Origin: Candidatus Fermentithermobacillaceae bacterium
Lineage (GTDB): Bacteria; Bacillota; Sulfobacillia; Fermentithermobacillales; Fermentithermobacillaceae
Reading direction: 5' to 3'
Length of the DNA stretch: 64,000 nucleotides
Assembly (NCBI GenBank): GCA_012840345.1
Contig: DULO01000066.1
Span: 21,571-85,570 of the forward strand
Position numbers and translations under genes: made by a program. Shown here piece after piece: positions 27,178 through 37,468 of the stretch. The notes beneath the pieces were generated by a model. That model did no database searches, had not been told where the DNA came from, and was given only the letters and a program-made list of their open reading frames with translations. Each line of letters starts with the position of its first letter. The first letter of the stretch is position 1.

Positions 27178-27858
27178 GTGTTGACCGACCAGCTCAACCA
27201 TCCGGTACTGGGACCTATCTACGCGCTGGTGGCCGGCATTCTGACTTCGGCCAGCCCTTGCGCTATAGGCGCTATGCCGTTGTTGGTCGGGCATATGGCC
27301 GGGGCACGCGGGAAGGCGAGGGGTCGAGACCTCGCCCTTTTTGTGCTCGGAATGTCTGTCAGCCTTACTGCCGCCGGCTTGGTGGCGGGATTGCTCGGCA
27401 GGTCCATCTCTCTGAGCGCTCCTTGGTTGAGGGTGGTCGCGGGGGCGGGTTTCTTGGTTTTAGGACTCGTTTATCTTGGAGTATTTGAAGGCTCGCGCAC
27501 GTGTCCGGTTCCTTCCGGGGCCTTGAGCCAGGAAGGCCAACGTACTTGGCTAACCAGCGTTTCCATGGGGCTCATGTACGGCATTTCGGCGTCCCCATGC
27601 GCGACCCCCGCTCTCATCACGATTCTGGCTCTGGTCGCGACAACCGGATCGGTCCTAAGGGGAGGCTCGCTCCTCTTGGCGTACTCGCTGGGCCAGTCCA
27701 TGCTGGTGATCGCGGCCGGATTGGCCACGTCCAGACTTAGAGATTTCCTAAGCTTCGGCAAGAACGCTTCCATCCTGCCCTTGCTGCGGAAGATCGGAGG
27801 CGCCATCATATTCGCGTTTGGCCTGTATATGTTGTTAACTCAGTCGGGCCTGCTCTAG
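27178..27858 (+). CDS. ccdA: Cytochrome c biogenesis protein CcdA / DsbD-like membrane protein
   Basis: GILTSASPCAIGAMPLLVGHMAGARG, GLMYGISASPCATPALITILALVATTG; ~6 TM; followed by a thioredoxin-like gene. Confidence 0.88.
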   Translation: MLTDQLNHPVLGPIYALVAGILTSASPCAIGAMPLLVGHMAGARGKARGRDLALFVLGMSVSLTAAGLVAGLLGRSISLSAPWLRVVAGAGFLVLGLVYLGVFEGSRTCPVPSGALSQEGQRTWLTSVSMGLMYGISASPCATPALITILALVATTGSVLRGGSLLLAYSLGQSMLVIAAGLATSRLRDFLSFGKNASILPLLRKIGGAIIFAFGLYMLLTQSGLL

Positions 27859-27870
27859 GCCTCCTAAGGA

Positions 27871-28320
27871 GTGAGTCGCGTGGATGAATCTAGAACGAGG
27901 CCTGTGCTGACGATAGTAGGTATACTGTTCCTGGCTTTAGCGGTGTCCCTCGCCACGTGGTATCTGCGAGGCAGGAACACCGGACCCGACCAGCCGCTTC
28001 CCGACATTGGCGCCGGTGAATTCGCTGACTTCCTTGGCAGCGGGAAGCCGGGGATCATAGAGTTCTACACCGATACGTGCCAGTGGTGCGCTCTCTTGGA
28101 GCCTGAACTCGCTGAGGTTAGGGCCAAGTACGGCGGCAAATTGCTTGTCGCGAAGATGAACGCTCAGAACCACTATACTTTGGCCACGCGATACTCGGTC
28201 AGAGTGGTCCCAACTATGATATTCTTCAATAGATCGGGCAACGTGCAGTCCACGATCGAGGGCTTCATGGAGGCCGGCGATATAGTCAAGTTAATTGAGA
28301 GTATGGGGATAGCGCGATAA
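27871..28320 (+). CDS. Membrane-anchored thioredoxin-family protein
   Basis: N-terminal TM, IIEFYTDTCQWCALLEPELAEV (CxxC), VRVVPTMIFFNRSGN (cis-Pro). Confidence 0.92.
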   Translation: MSRVDESRTRPVLTIVGILFLALAVSLATWYLRGRNTGPDQPLPDIGAGEFADFLGSGKPGIIEFYTDTCQWCALLEPELAEVRAKYGGKLLVAKMNAQNHYTLATRYSVRVVPTMIFFNRSGNVQSTIEGFMEAGDIVKLIESMGIAR

Positions 28321-29273
28321 TGTCTCAAGTTACGGCCGATATTCTGCTTCTCTTGGTTACCCTTGTGTGGGGCAGTACCTTCGTGCTAGTCAAGAACGCT
28401 ATAGAGACTATGGGGCCGCTTACTTTCCTGGCGGTGAGGTTTTTCATAGCGGGAACGGTCCTTTTGGTTTGGCACGCTGTAAGGAACAGGACGAACTCCA
28501 AACCCATCGATGAGAACCGCGAGATCGTCGGCGATACGAAAAGGCACTCGCCCAACAACAGGTTTTACGTTGGAGGAGTGTTGGCCGGGCTCGCTTTGGG
28601 TTTCTCCTATGCCATGCAGACTCTCGGGTTGGTCACCGTACCGGCCGGGAAGGCGGCGTTCATTACAGGGTTGTACGTGGTCTTGGTACCGATCGGGGCC
28701 GGGCTGCTTCTAAGGACCGCTCCGGACCTGGCTTCGGTCATCGGAGTGTCTTTGGCTACCGTCGGCTTGGCTCTTCTGTCACTCCAGTTTCCTTTGAGCA
28801 TCGCTCCGGGTGACTTCCTCGTCCTGATGTGCGGGGTTGGGTTCGCTGCCCACATCCTCCTGGTGGGAGTGTACTCCAACGAAGGCGATCCGGTGTTGTT
28901 CACGGGCATCCAACTTATCGTCGTCGCCTTGGGTACCGGCCTCGGAGCGCTCATCTTCGAACGTCCGCTGTTCGTCCCCAGCTCCGCTTGGGGAGCCATC
29001 ATCTTCACCGCGCTGGCTGCCACGTCTTTTGCTTTCCTAATCCAAACCGCGATGCAAAGATACACGTCCCCTACGCATACGGCCCTGATCTTCTCGGCCG
29101 AACCGGTATTCGGAGCCGTGTTTGCCTGGCTCTTGACGGGAGAGACGTTAAAGGGACGGGAGATCCTGGGGGCTGTGTGCATACTTATCGGCATGCTCGT
29201 ATCGGAACTGAGGAGCATACAAAAGCCGAGCCCGGTCCCGAGTACATCCGAAGACCGGGCCGTTGACGCCTAG
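28320..29273 (+). CDS. DMT superfamily (EamA) transporter
   Basis: LLLVTLVWGSTFVLVKNAIETMGPLTFLAVRFFIAG, SPTHTALIFSAEPVFGAVFAWLLTGE; 10 TM pattern. Confidence 0.93.
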   Translation: MSQVTADILLLLVTLVWGSTFVLVKNAIETMGPLTFLAVRFFIAGTVLLVWHAVRNRTNSKPIDENREIVGDTKRHSPNNRFYVGGVLAGLALGFSYAMQTLGLVTVPAGKAAFITGLYVVLVPIGAGLLLRTAPDLASVIGVSLATVGLALLSLQFPLSIAPGDFLVLMCGVGFAAHILLVGVYSNEGDPVLFTGIQLIVVALGTGLGALIFERPLFVPSSAWGAIIFTALAATSFAFLIQTAMQRYTSPTHTALIFSAEPVFGAVFAWLLTGETLKGREILGAVCILIGMLVSELRSIQKPSPVPSTSEDRAVDA

Positions 29274-29316
29274 ATTTAGCCGGAGGCTACACTTGCGGTC
29301 GCGCTAACCGCGCTTC

Positions 29317-30675
29317 CTACACCGCCGCCAGGTTGTCGATGAACGCCATCACCATCTTGATGCCGTTTCGGTAATCCACCAGCCGTATGTTTTCATTTGG
29401 CCCGTGGTTGTTCGAAGCCCAATAGCCTACGCCAAACGAAACCAAAGGCAGGTTGAGATACTTCCGGAAAGGATGCATGGGTCCTGAGCCGCCCTGTGTC
29501 GGCGCGATAGAGGGAGACTTGCCGTAGACCAGCTTCGCGGCCTTGGCCGCCGCTTCCACTACAGGATGGTCTGCCGTGGTCTTCACCGGGTAGTCCATGC
29601 TTACCAAGCGCACAATGACATCATCAAACCCCTTGCCGGCCAGGTGTTTCTTTAACTTGGCCAGAATGTCGGCAGGGTCTTGGTTGGGGACCAAACGGAA
29701 GTCCATCTTGACCAGGGCCTTTGAAGGCAGCACAGTCTTCTGACCCTCACCCAGATAGCCGGCTCTAAACCCGCAGATATTGGCGGTCGGGCTGAACAGC
29801 GAACGGACCCTAAGGTCAAGCCCCGAAAGCTCGAGAAGCGGCGACTTGACTCCGATGGACGCGCGCCTGTCGTCTCTCTGGCTGTCTCCTTGGGCTCTTA
29901 GCAGCTCCAGCTCGGTATCGGTGGGGTCGAGCACGTCGTCGTAGAATCCCGGGATCAGGATCCGTTCGTTCTCGTCTTTGATGGTGGAAAGAGCCCAGAC
30001 CAAACGCCACGCGGGGTTGGGTACGCTGGACGCGGCTCCCGAATGCATATCCGAAGGCGCTCCCCGGGTCTCCAGTTCCACGTACAGGATCCCTTTGACT
30101 CCCAAGTACATGCCCGGGATTTCTCCCCGTCCCATGTACCCCGATTCCCATACACCGTAGTCCGCTCGCAGGAGGTCCGCGTTTTCCTGGATGAAGGCCG
30201 AAAGGTTTGGACTCCCGATTTCCTCCTCGCCTTCGATAAGGAATTTGACCGTAAGCGGGAGTTCGCCCCTCAGCCTAAGGAGAGTCCCGATGGCTTGAAT
30301 GCGCGAGCAGGCATGTCCTTTGTTGTCTGAGACGCCGCGGGCGAAGATCTTCCCATCTCTGATTTCTCCCGAAAAGGGAGGCGATACCCACTCGTCCAAA
30401 GGGTCCGGGGGTTGGACGTCATAATGGTCGTAGAACAGCACCGTCTTGTCGGATTTGCCTTTAACCTCACCGTAAACGCAGGGATAACCCTTGGTGGGTA
30501 TGATCCGCGCGGAGATGCCGTAGGACTCCATCATCTGCCGGAAATGCTCGGCCATCTCGCCCATTCCTACGTTTTGAGCGGCGATGCTGGGCTTCTGGAC
30601 GGCCTTTCGCAGCTCGTCCACGAATTGGCCGAAATGGGCGTCAACGTATTGGAACTCACCGTTGTCCATTGTCAT
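29317..30675 (-). CDS. M20 family dipeptidase
   Basis: VLFYDHYDVQPPDPLDEWVSPPFSGEIRDGKIFARGVSDNKGH, LIEGEEEIGSPNL, GGSGPMHPFRKYLNLPLVSFGVGYWASNNHGPNEN. Confidence 0.93.
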   Translation of the reverse strand: MTMDNGEFQYVDAHFGQFVDELRKAVQKPSIAAQNVGMGEMAEHFRQMMESYGISARIIPTKGYPCVYGEVKGKSDKTVLFYDHYDVQPPDPLDEWVSPPFSGEIRDGKIFARGVSDNKGHACSRIQAIGTLLRLRGELPLTVKFLIEGEEEIGSPNLSAFIQENADLLRADYGVWESGYMGRGEIPGMYLGVKGILYVELETRGAPSDMHSGAASSVPNPAWRLVWALSTIKDENERILIPGFYDDVLDPTDTELELLRAQGDSQRDDRRASIGVKSPLLELSGLDLRVRSLFSPTANICGFRAGYLGEGQKTVLPSKALVKMDFRLVPNQDPADILAKLKKHLAGKGFDDVIVRLVSMDYPVKTTADHPVVEAAAKAAKLVYGKSPSIAPTQGGSGPMHPFRKYLNLPLVSFGVGYWASNNHGPNENIRLVDYRNGIKMVMAFIDNLAAV

Positions 30676-30710
30676 AGCCCTCCTTGACGGTTGTCCGAAC
30701 CGGTTTCGGT

Positions 30711-31679
30711 TCAGAGTTCCAGGTGTCGTATTAGGTACGGAGTCACAAGCATGGCCGCGAAGGTCAGGGCGATTAGCAGCAGGATCACCTTGTATGACCA
30801 GTGCTTGAGTAGCAAGCGCATCCTGACCCCGAACTGAGGCCTAGCGAAGAACTGCTTCAGTAAAGAACGGAATTCCAGCCACAGTTCTTTGATATACCGC
30901 CTGTTGATAACCAGGACGGTCAGTACCAAGAGGTGGACGACAATCAGCAGCAATAGGAGAGTGTACGGAGAAGACGCTGCCAAGAGTAACGCCGCTACGG
31001 TGAGGAACCCGTTGCAGACCGCGTGCACCAACATCGTTGCCAGCAGGGAGGATTGCCGTCTTAAGATCGATAAGAGCATCCCTGCCAAGAACGCGCTGGG
31101 GATCCCCAATGGGTGGTGGAAACACGCGAATATCAGGCTGGGAAAGACCGCGGACCAACCGGTGTTCCAACCCGTGAAGCACTCGTAGCAGAAACCGCGG
31201 AAAACCAGCTCCTCGACTACGGGAGCAACAACGGCTGTGGCAATCAGAGCCTGGGGGAGAGAGAGCCCAGTGCCCGCGGACGGGAACATCTCTCCCCAGC
31301 CGGAGAGGCTTCCGCCTGACAGCAAATCGATAGCGACCATGATGTCCACTTCGATCACTTTCACGGACAAGTAAACGAGCATAGATGTTACGAGGAGGGC
31401 ACGGGGCACGGGTGTCAACGGGAAGGCTCTCGACAGCGGAACCCCGCGTTTTCGGGTGTAGCGGACCGCTAGAAAGACCATGGGTAACATCCCAATCAAA
31501 GAGACCAGGAACGCGTGGTTTACTACGATGCCCACTACGTTGCCAAGCAGCGTTCCCAAAGCAATGACTATGCCTGCGTCCTCCGGGCGGAGGGAAGGCA
31601 CGTTTTCTTCGGGCTGGCCCGGGATGTCATCAAGAGTGCCCGGCTGGGGCCCGGGAACGGAACCGGGGTTCTCCGCCAC
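30711..31679 (-). CDS. CPBP family intramembrane metalloprotease
   Basis: PVVEELVFRGFCYECF and FACFHHPLGIPSAFLAGMLLSILRR in a multi-TM protein. Confidence 0.88.
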   Translation of the reverse strand: MAENPGSVPGPQPGTLDDIPGQPEENVPSLRPEDAGIVIALGTLLGNVVGIVVNHAFLVSLIGMLPMVFLAVRYTRKRGVPLSRAFPLTPVPRALLVTSMLVYLSVKVIEVDIMVAIDLLSGGSLSGWGEMFPSAGTGLSLPQALIATAVVAPVVEELVFRGFCYECFTGWNTGWSAVFPSLIFACFHHPLGIPSAFLAGMLLSILRRQSSLLATMLVHAVCNGFLTVAALLLAASSPYTLLLLLIVVHLLVLTVLVINRRYIKELWLEFRSLLKQFFARPQFGVRMRLLLKHWSYKVILLLIALTFAAMLVTPYLIRHLEL

Positions 31680-31833
31680 TTTAGATCCTCCTCACAACAA
31701 TCAATTCCTCACTCAGTTTCTGTATTCACAATTCTGATACCTCTTTCGGGTCGCGTGAGTCGCGAAGCGCGAGCTCCCCGGTTGCCCTGACCGTTCGAAC
31801 TCATGTACAGTTTATAGACAGGAGGTGGGATCC

Positions 31834-32742
31834 TTGGGCCTGTTGGAGTCGCAAAGAGAAGTGTTGTTGGCCGCCGGTATGGGAGTCATGCGCGCGTTTG
31901 CCGTCATCGTCCTGGCCGCCCTCGGCGTCAAGCTGGGGGATTCGGTGATAGAGAAGCTCTTCAAGGAAGCCGCCGAGGTGAGAGGGCCTCGCTTGGACGA
32001 CAGCAGGGCAAGAACCCTGAAAGGCCTGATGAAGAGCGCCCTGCGCTATCTGGCCTTCGCCATCGCGTCCATAACCATCTTGGAGATCGCGGGCATCGAT
32101 ACTAAGGCTTTGCTGGGTGGAGCCGCCATCTTAGGTCTGGCGGTCGGCTTTGGCGCGCAAAGCCTTGTTAAGGATATCATCACCGGGTTTTTCATCATCT
32201 ACGAGCGTCAATACGACGTGGGTGACTACATAACCGCCGCGGGCCTCTCGGGCATAGTCGAAGAGATTGGGCTCAGGACCACCAGGCTGAGGGATTGGTC
32301 GGGCGATGTCCACGTGATTCCCAACGGCCTCGTGGACAAGACTACCAACAAGAGCAGGGCCGAGGCCCGAGCGTTGGTAGAGGTCAGTATCGCCTTCGAG
32401 GAAGACGTCGAGAAGGCCATATCGGTCATGCAGGCAGCTTGTGACGAGGTAGCGAAGGCCATGCCCGTCATAACCCAAGGGCCTAGAGTCCTGGGCGTGG
32501 CGCGCCTTGACGCCTCAGGTGTCGTCTTGAGCGTCTGGGCCCGAACCAAACCCCTCGAGCAGTGGGGTGTGGAACGGGCGCTAAGGCTCAAAATGAAGGA
32601 AGTGCTCGAACAGGCGGGCATCCGGCTATCCTATCCCAGAATGGTCGTCTACCACGTAAATGAGTTGGCTGAGTACAGCGAGGGCGATAGACTCGCGCAC
32701 GCCGACGCGAATGCTTCCAAGGAGGCGCGAGAAACTGGATAA
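31834..32742 (+). CDS. mscS: Mechanosensitive ion channel (MscS family)
   Basis: LLGGAAILGLAVGFGAQSLVKDIITGFFIIYERQYDVGDYI, VEEIGLRTTRLRDWSGDVHVIPNG. Confidence 0.92.
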   Translation: MGLLESQREVLLAAGMGVMRAFAVIVLAALGVKLGDSVIEKLFKEAAEVRGPRLDDSRARTLKGLMKSALRYLAFAIASITILEIAGIDTKALLGGAAILGLAVGFGAQSLVKDIITGFFIIYERQYDVGDYITAAGLSGIVEEIGLRTTRLRDWSGDVHVIPNGLVDKTTNKSRAEARALVEVSIAFEEDVEKAISVMQAACDEVAKAMPVITQGPRVLGVARLDASGVVLSVWARTKPLEQWGVERALRLKMKEVLEQAGIRLSYPRMVVYHVNELAEYSEGDRLAHADANASKEARETG

Positions 32743-33577
32743 GCCGGCGGATAGGACAGCGGATAAGACAGCGGATAGGGCGTCGGACAAACGAGCGCGG
32801 ATAAGCCTTGGTAGCCTATTGCCCGCCGTGATAGTTAGGCGCCGGGACAGGTTCACCGCGGTGATTAGAGTAAGGGAAACCGGAGTAGGAGAGACGGAAG
32901 CTCTCGCTCATATCGCCGATTCAGGCCGCCTTAAGGAACTGGTGTATCCCGGAAACCTGGGGATGGTGAGGAAGGTTCCGGCCCCGGCCGGCGGATCGCC
33001 GGCTGCCCGTGTCACTTCCTACGACTTGGTCCTTGCCTGCGCCGGAACGGACTCCGAGGGCAAACGCTCCTGGGTCTCAATTGACACGCGATACCCGAAC
33101 AAGGTCTTCGGATACGCGCTGGTGAACCGCGTAATTTCCGAGTTCGCCGGCTATTCCGAGGTCCATCCCGAGTTCTCCTACGTCCATGAGCAAAACCCCG
33201 GAAACCGCGTCCCAAAGAGCCGCCTTGATTTTCTCCTTCGCGGGGAGGGCCTGCCGCCGGCTTTGGTAGAAGTGAAGTCGGTTACCCTGTGCGTGAACGG
33301 GAAAGGATTGTTTCCCGACGCCCCTACCGTGAGGGGAGCTCGCCACCTTCGGGAACTCATGCGGGCCGTCAAAGAAGGTTACCGGGCCTACGCCGTGTTT
33401 ATCGCCCAGCGTTCAGATATCAGGACAATTTCTCCCAATCGGGAGACAGACCCCGGTTTCGCCGACGCGCTAAAAGAAGCCCAGAGAAACGGGGTCCGTC
33501 TCCTGGGCTTCAGTTGTTCGGTCACTCCGGAAGAAATCGTTTTCGATCCTTCCGGTCTTCCGGTAATCCTCAGCTAG
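32711..33577 (+). CDS. sfsA: Sugar fermentation stimulation protein homolog SfsA
   Basis: AHIADSGRLKELVYPGN, YDLVLAC, PNKVFGYALVN, SRLDFLLRGEGLPPALVEVKSVTLC, FPDAPTVRGARHLRELM. ATG 32711 chosen; overlaps mscS. Confidence 0.9.
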   Translation: MLPRRREKLDKPADRTADKTADRASDKRARISLGSLLPAVIVRRRDRFTAVIRVRETGVGETEALAHIADSGRLKELVYPGNLGMVRKVPAPAGGSPAARVTSYDLVLACAGTDSEGKRSWVSIDTRYPNKVFGYALVNRVISEFAGYSEVHPEFSYVHEQNPGNRVPKSRLDFLLRGEGLPPALVEVKSVTLCVNGKGLFPDAPTVRGARHLRELMRAVKEGYRAYAVFIAQRSDIRTISPNRETDPGFADALKEAQRNGVRLLGFSCSVTPEEIVFDPSGLPVILS

Positions 33578-33652
33578 TAGCGCTAAGTTCGTCAGGGCTG
33601 CCAAAGGCTTTCGGCTGTTGGCCTAATCCTTAGGGGAGCTCGTGGCCCTCAG

Positions 33653-34318
33653 CTAGAAACCCAACTTCTCGTTGACAACGACCACCACGAACTTCTTCTT
33701 ACCCAAAGGAGGCGCCTCGATGATGGTCGTCACCCTGCACGATTTCGGGCTGCACTGGGAGCAGTCGATTGCCTTCTGACACGGGGTATCCAGGTTCAGC
33801 CTCTTGTAGTTGACAGGGGCCGCGTACCTATAGATCCTTTCCATGGCTTCAGGTATGCCTTTGACCAGCTTGTTGTAACCGCATACCACGATGCTGATCT
33901 TGGGCCCGAAGATCATGGAAGCTACTCTGTTTCCGCTCCCGTCGCTGTTCACCAACGCGCCCGCTTCGGTGAGGGCGTTGGAACTTGAGAGGAAGACATC
34001 CGCGGTGACCTGGGCATCCCTTGCCGCGGCTCTCTCCGCGGGGGACTTGGAGGCGTCCCAATGGTCAAGGACTGTATGTCCGGCAGCCTGGAGGGCCTCA
34101 GGAAGGCCTAGCTCCCTCACTGTTACCGAACCGCCCAATCCTACGGTCACGGTCGATTTCTCCGGAATTTCGGACATCACCAGTTTCTTGGCTTCTTCGC
34201 TTGTCTCGGCAAAGTAAGCGGTGAAGCCGTTCTTTTTGAGGGCTTCCACGCAGTTTAGGGCCCTCTGCCGGTTAAACCACTTTTCCGGCGCGTACGTGTC
34301 GGTGGTCACTAAAGTCAC
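33653..34318 (-). CDS. LUD-domain (lactate utilisation, DUF162-like) protein
   Basis: VTVGLGGSVTVRELGLPEALQAAGHTVLDHWDASKSPAER, VFLSSSNALTEAGALVNSDGSGNRVASMIFGPKISIVVCGYNKLV. Confidence 0.85.
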   Translation of the reverse strand: MTLVTTDTYAPEKWFNRQRALNCVEALKKNGFTAYFAETSEEAKKLVMSEIPEKSTVTVGLGGSVTVRELGLPEALQAAGHTVLDHWDASKSPAERAAARDAQVTADVFLSSSNALTEAGALVNSDGSGNRVASMIFGPKISIVVCGYNKLVKGIPEAMERIYRYAAPVNYKRLNLDTPCQKAIDCSQCSPKSCRVTTIIEAPPLGKKKFVVVVVNEKLGF

Positions 34319-34327
34319 CTCCGGATC

Positions 34328-35200
34328 CTATGACAAGCCCAGGTAGTCCGCTATGTTGGCTTTGTCTACCTTCACGGGGCGGATCTTGCCGTCAAGGGCT
34401 GTCAGAAGGCTGGTAACGCCCGGACCGTGTCCTGAGACGTTGGAATCTCCGTGCACGACGATGCCGATAATGACGGCTCCGCGCCTGTAGCTCCTGCCGT
34501 AGAAAGAAGAGGAGTCTTGGATCGCCACGATGTCGCCCAGACGGATCTTGTCTAAGCCCAGCTCGGCTAGGCGTTCGCGTTCCATGGATGTAATGTCGTA
34601 GTCCCCTCTCTCAGCGGACGAGGCTCCGAGTCCGCTTCCCATGAACTCCGGCGGGACTATATGGGCAACGGGCACTTCGAGGACTCCATCTTTCTCAACG
34701 ATCCCCATTTTGTGAAGGAAGCCCGGGTCCAAGTTCATGCATTTCACGGAGGGGTAATCGGAAAGCTCCAGCCCTTGCCCAAAGGCTCGCACGTTGATCT
34801 TGTCGCCTATCTGGAGCTTCTCCAGAGTGTCCTGGTCAAAGTGGATAATGACGTGTTCGATCCCGCCGTGCTTGCCGGTGACTACGCCTTTGGCTCCTTT
34901 GGCGTCCCCCGAGATGACGTACGCGGTGTTTCCGACACAGGACAGAGTGTTGTACCCTGAGTTGGCCTTCTCGTCTTTGTGCTTGGTGCTGACCCCAGGC
35001 TCGACGTGGTCGCCCGCCAGGCCAAACGCGCAGTCTCCAACCTTCACGTTGTAGGTGATCCCGCCGGTGCCGGGGGTTACCCTGACGACGCCGTCAAAGC
35101 AGATCCTCGGGGCTGACGCGGGCGATGATATTTCGCCCTGAACAGAGAGCATGACCAGTTTGTCTTCATTGGTTCTAAGCATTCCGGTTCCTCCCGTCAT
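34328..35200 (-). CDS. DUF4438 domain-containing protein
   Basis: RVTPGTGGITYNVKVGDCAFGLAGDHVEPGVS, DYDITSMERERLAELGLDKIRLGDIVAIQDSSSFYGRSYRRGAVIIGIVVHGDSNVSGHGPGV. Confidence 0.85.
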   Translation of the reverse strand: MTGGTGMLRTNEDKLVMLSVQGEISSPASAPRICFDGVVRVTPGTGGITYNVKVGDCAFGLAGDHVEPGVSTKHKDEKANSGYNTLSCVGNTAYVISGDAKGAKGVVTGKHGGIEHVIIHFDQDTLEKLQIGDKINVRAFGQGLELSDYPSVKCMNLDPGFLHKMGIVEKDGVLEVPVAHIVPPEFMGSGLGASSAERGDYDITSMERERLAELGLDKIRLGDIVAIQDSSSFYGRSYRRGAVIIGIVVHGDSNVSGHGPGVTSLLTALDGKIRPVKVDKANIADYLGLS

Positions 35201-35327
35201 TGTGATGTCTAACTCTTACTCGCCATCATAGTGACGCCGTCGTGCGTGACGGAACTGTGACGATACCGTGAGGCCATCGCGGCCTATGGCTTCCGAGATC
35301 GCTCTTGCCCTCGCAAGAGGCGGTTTC

Positions 35328-37376
35328 CTAAAGCGACGGTTCGTAATCTCCCGGGTTCTTGGCGATGTGGCTGTCAAACCACCTGACTATGTGGTTTAGA
35401 CGGGCAACCCTCAGGACGGGCCTGCCGCTCCTGGACAATTCGTGGTTGGAGCCCGGGAACCTGACCATCTCTACTTCCTTCTTTTGCTTCTTAAGCGCCA
35501 CGTAGAGCTGTTCTCCCTGCTCTATGGGGCAGCGCATGTCGTTTTCCGAGTGAATTATCAGAAGGGGAGTGGTGACGTTGTCCACGTACTTGAGCGGCGA
35601 GAAGTCCCAGAGCTTCTGGGTATCCTTCCAGACGTCGCAGTAGAGTTCCCGCTCGACGAATGTGTACCCGATATCCGAAACCCCGTGGAACGACAGCCAG
35701 TTGGATATGGACCTCTGCGTTACCGCCGCCGCGAACCTGGAGGTGTGGCCGACAATCCAGTTGGTCATGAAGCCGCCGTAGCTGCCTCCCGTGACGCCTA
35801 TCCTGTTCTCATCGATGTACCCCTGCTCGACGGCCACGTCGGTCCAGGTCATGAGGTCTTCGAAGTCCATGCCGCCGTAATCTCCGCATACCGCTTTGAC
35901 GAACTCCTGTCCGAAGCCTTCGCCGCCCCTGGGGTTGGTGTAAAACACTACGTAGCCCTTGTTGGCGAGAAGCTGGAATTCAAAGAAGAAGCTGTAGCCG
36001 TACATGGAGTGAGGCCCGCCGTGGATCTGCAAGACAGCGGGGTACTTGACTCCCTGCTTGAAGCCCACCGGCTTCATTATCCATCCGTACTCCTGCAGCC
36101 CGTCTTTGGCCTTAAACGGGATGGTTTCGGGAGCCACGATAAAGACTTCGTCGAGCCATTCGTTCACCGAAGTGAGCGTTCGCTCGGTGCCGCCCAAGAC
36201 GTCATAGAAGCCGACATCTCCCGGGAGGGTGGGGGTGGAAACGGCTATGGCGAACTTGGTGCCCGAGTCGTCGGCGGTGAACCCGAATATCTGGCGGTCT
36301 CCTCCCAAAACAAGCTCTACGTCGCCGCCCTCAGTCGGAACCTTGTAGATGGACGACCTGCCGTGGTCGCTGGCCAAGAAGTAGATGGTCTTGCCGTCCT
36401 TAGAGAACGTGGGTCCGTTGTCGGAGCCTCCGAGACGCGAATCTCCCGCGCATCTGTCTCCAAACGAACGGTCAAAAGAGCCTGTAAGCAGTATCGGGCT
36501 ACCGCCCTCCACGGGGACTTTCCACAGCTTGGTGAGGGTCGGTCCGCCGTGCTCCATGTTGTGGCCGGCATACACCACAAACTTGCCGTCCGGTGTGAAC
36601 TTCGGGGAGCTGCAGGGCCCTGTGGACGGGGTCAGCTTTCGCAGCTCTCCGCCTTCAGCAGGCACCATGTATATGTCGGTAAGATACGGCTCCCAATCGG
36701 CGTCTTCCCGCCTGTTGGCGCTGAACACAATGTACTTCCCGCAGGGCGACCATTGGGGCATGGAGTGGTTGAAGTTGCCGAAGGTAAGCTGTTTTACGCC
36801 TGTCTTGCCCTCCACGTCCACAACGAAAATCTGGGAGTAGCGCGGGGGCAATAGACCCATGGCCATGTCCGCCTTCATATGTAGGCGGGTGACAACGGTC
36901 GGTTCGTCCCGTTTCTTTTTCTCCAGGGCGTCTTTGTCTTTCTTGTCCAGGGGCTTTTCGAGGTCCTCAGGCTTATCTTCAATGTCGATGGCCGACGTAA
37001 AGGCGATCTTGGTCCCGTCCGGAGACCATACCGGAGCGCCCGCGCCCCTGCGCATGTTGGTAATCTGCCTGGCTTCCCCGCCGTTAGTCGGCATCACGAA
37101 AATCTGCTTCTCGCCGTTCCTGTCGGACAGAAATGCGATCATGCTTCCGTCCGGAGACCATCGCGGGGATGTGTCGGACTTCGGCCCGGACGTATACTGC
37201 CGGGGCTTTCCCCCCGTCACAGGGACCATCCAGATATGAGACCGGTATTCCTTGGTCTTTTCGTCTATGTGGGCTTTGACGTACGCGATGTTGTGGCCGC
37301 ACGGAGATATTTGCGGATCCGAGACAAACGACAGCCTATATAGGTCGTCTGTCTGAAGACGTCTTTTTTCCGCCAT
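35328..37376 (-). CDS. S9 family peptidase (acylaminoacyl-peptidase type)
   Basis: WD40-like propeller repeats, then GVTGGSYGGFMTNWIVGH (GxSxGG), LLIIHSENDMRCPIEQ, GSNHELSRSGRP. Confidence 0.95.
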   Translation of the reverse strand: MAEKRRLQTDDLYRLSFVSDPQISPCGHNIAYVKAHIDEKTKEYRSHIWMVPVTGGKPRQYTSGPKSDTSPRWSPDGSMIAFLSDRNGEKQIFVMPTNGGEARQITNMRRGAGAPVWSPDGTKIAFTSAIDIEDKPEDLEKPLDKKDKDALEKKKRDEPTVVTRLHMKADMAMGLLPPRYSQIFVVDVEGKTGVKQLTFGNFNHSMPQWSPCGKYIVFSANRREDADWEPYLTDIYMVPAEGGELRKLTPSTGPCSSPKFTPDGKFVVYAGHNMEHGGPTLTKLWKVPVEGGSPILLTGSFDRSFGDRCAGDSRLGGSDNGPTFSKDGKTIYFLASDHGRSSIYKVPTEGGDVELVLGGDRQIFGFTADDSGTKFAIAVSTPTLPGDVGFYDVLGGTERTLTSVNEWLDEVFIVAPETIPFKAKDGLQEYGWIMKPVGFKQGVKYPAVLQIHGGPHSMYGYSFFFEFQLLANKGYVVFYTNPRGGEGFGQEFVKAVCGDYGGMDFEDLMTWTDVAVEQGYIDENRIGVTGGSYGGFMTNWIVGHTSRFAAAVTQRSISNWLSFHGVSDIGYTFVERELYCDVWKDTQKLWDFSPLKYVDNVTTPLLIIHSENDMRCPIEQGEQLYVALKKQKKEVEMVRFPGSNHELSRSGRPVLRVARLNHIVRWFDSHIAKNPGDYEPSL

Positions 37377-37468
37377 GTTTGAGCCTCCTTATGATGTGTC
37401 AAAACGCTTTTTCGGGATCGACGTACGTGAAAGGTTCAATAACCGGGTCAGAGATCCCTGCGGTTGCC

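Noticed and set aside
35442-36854. 470-aa plus-strand ORF opposite the S9 peptidase gene
   Set aside because: Antisense shadow ORF in a high-GC gene; the minus-strand frame has clear peptidase motifs.
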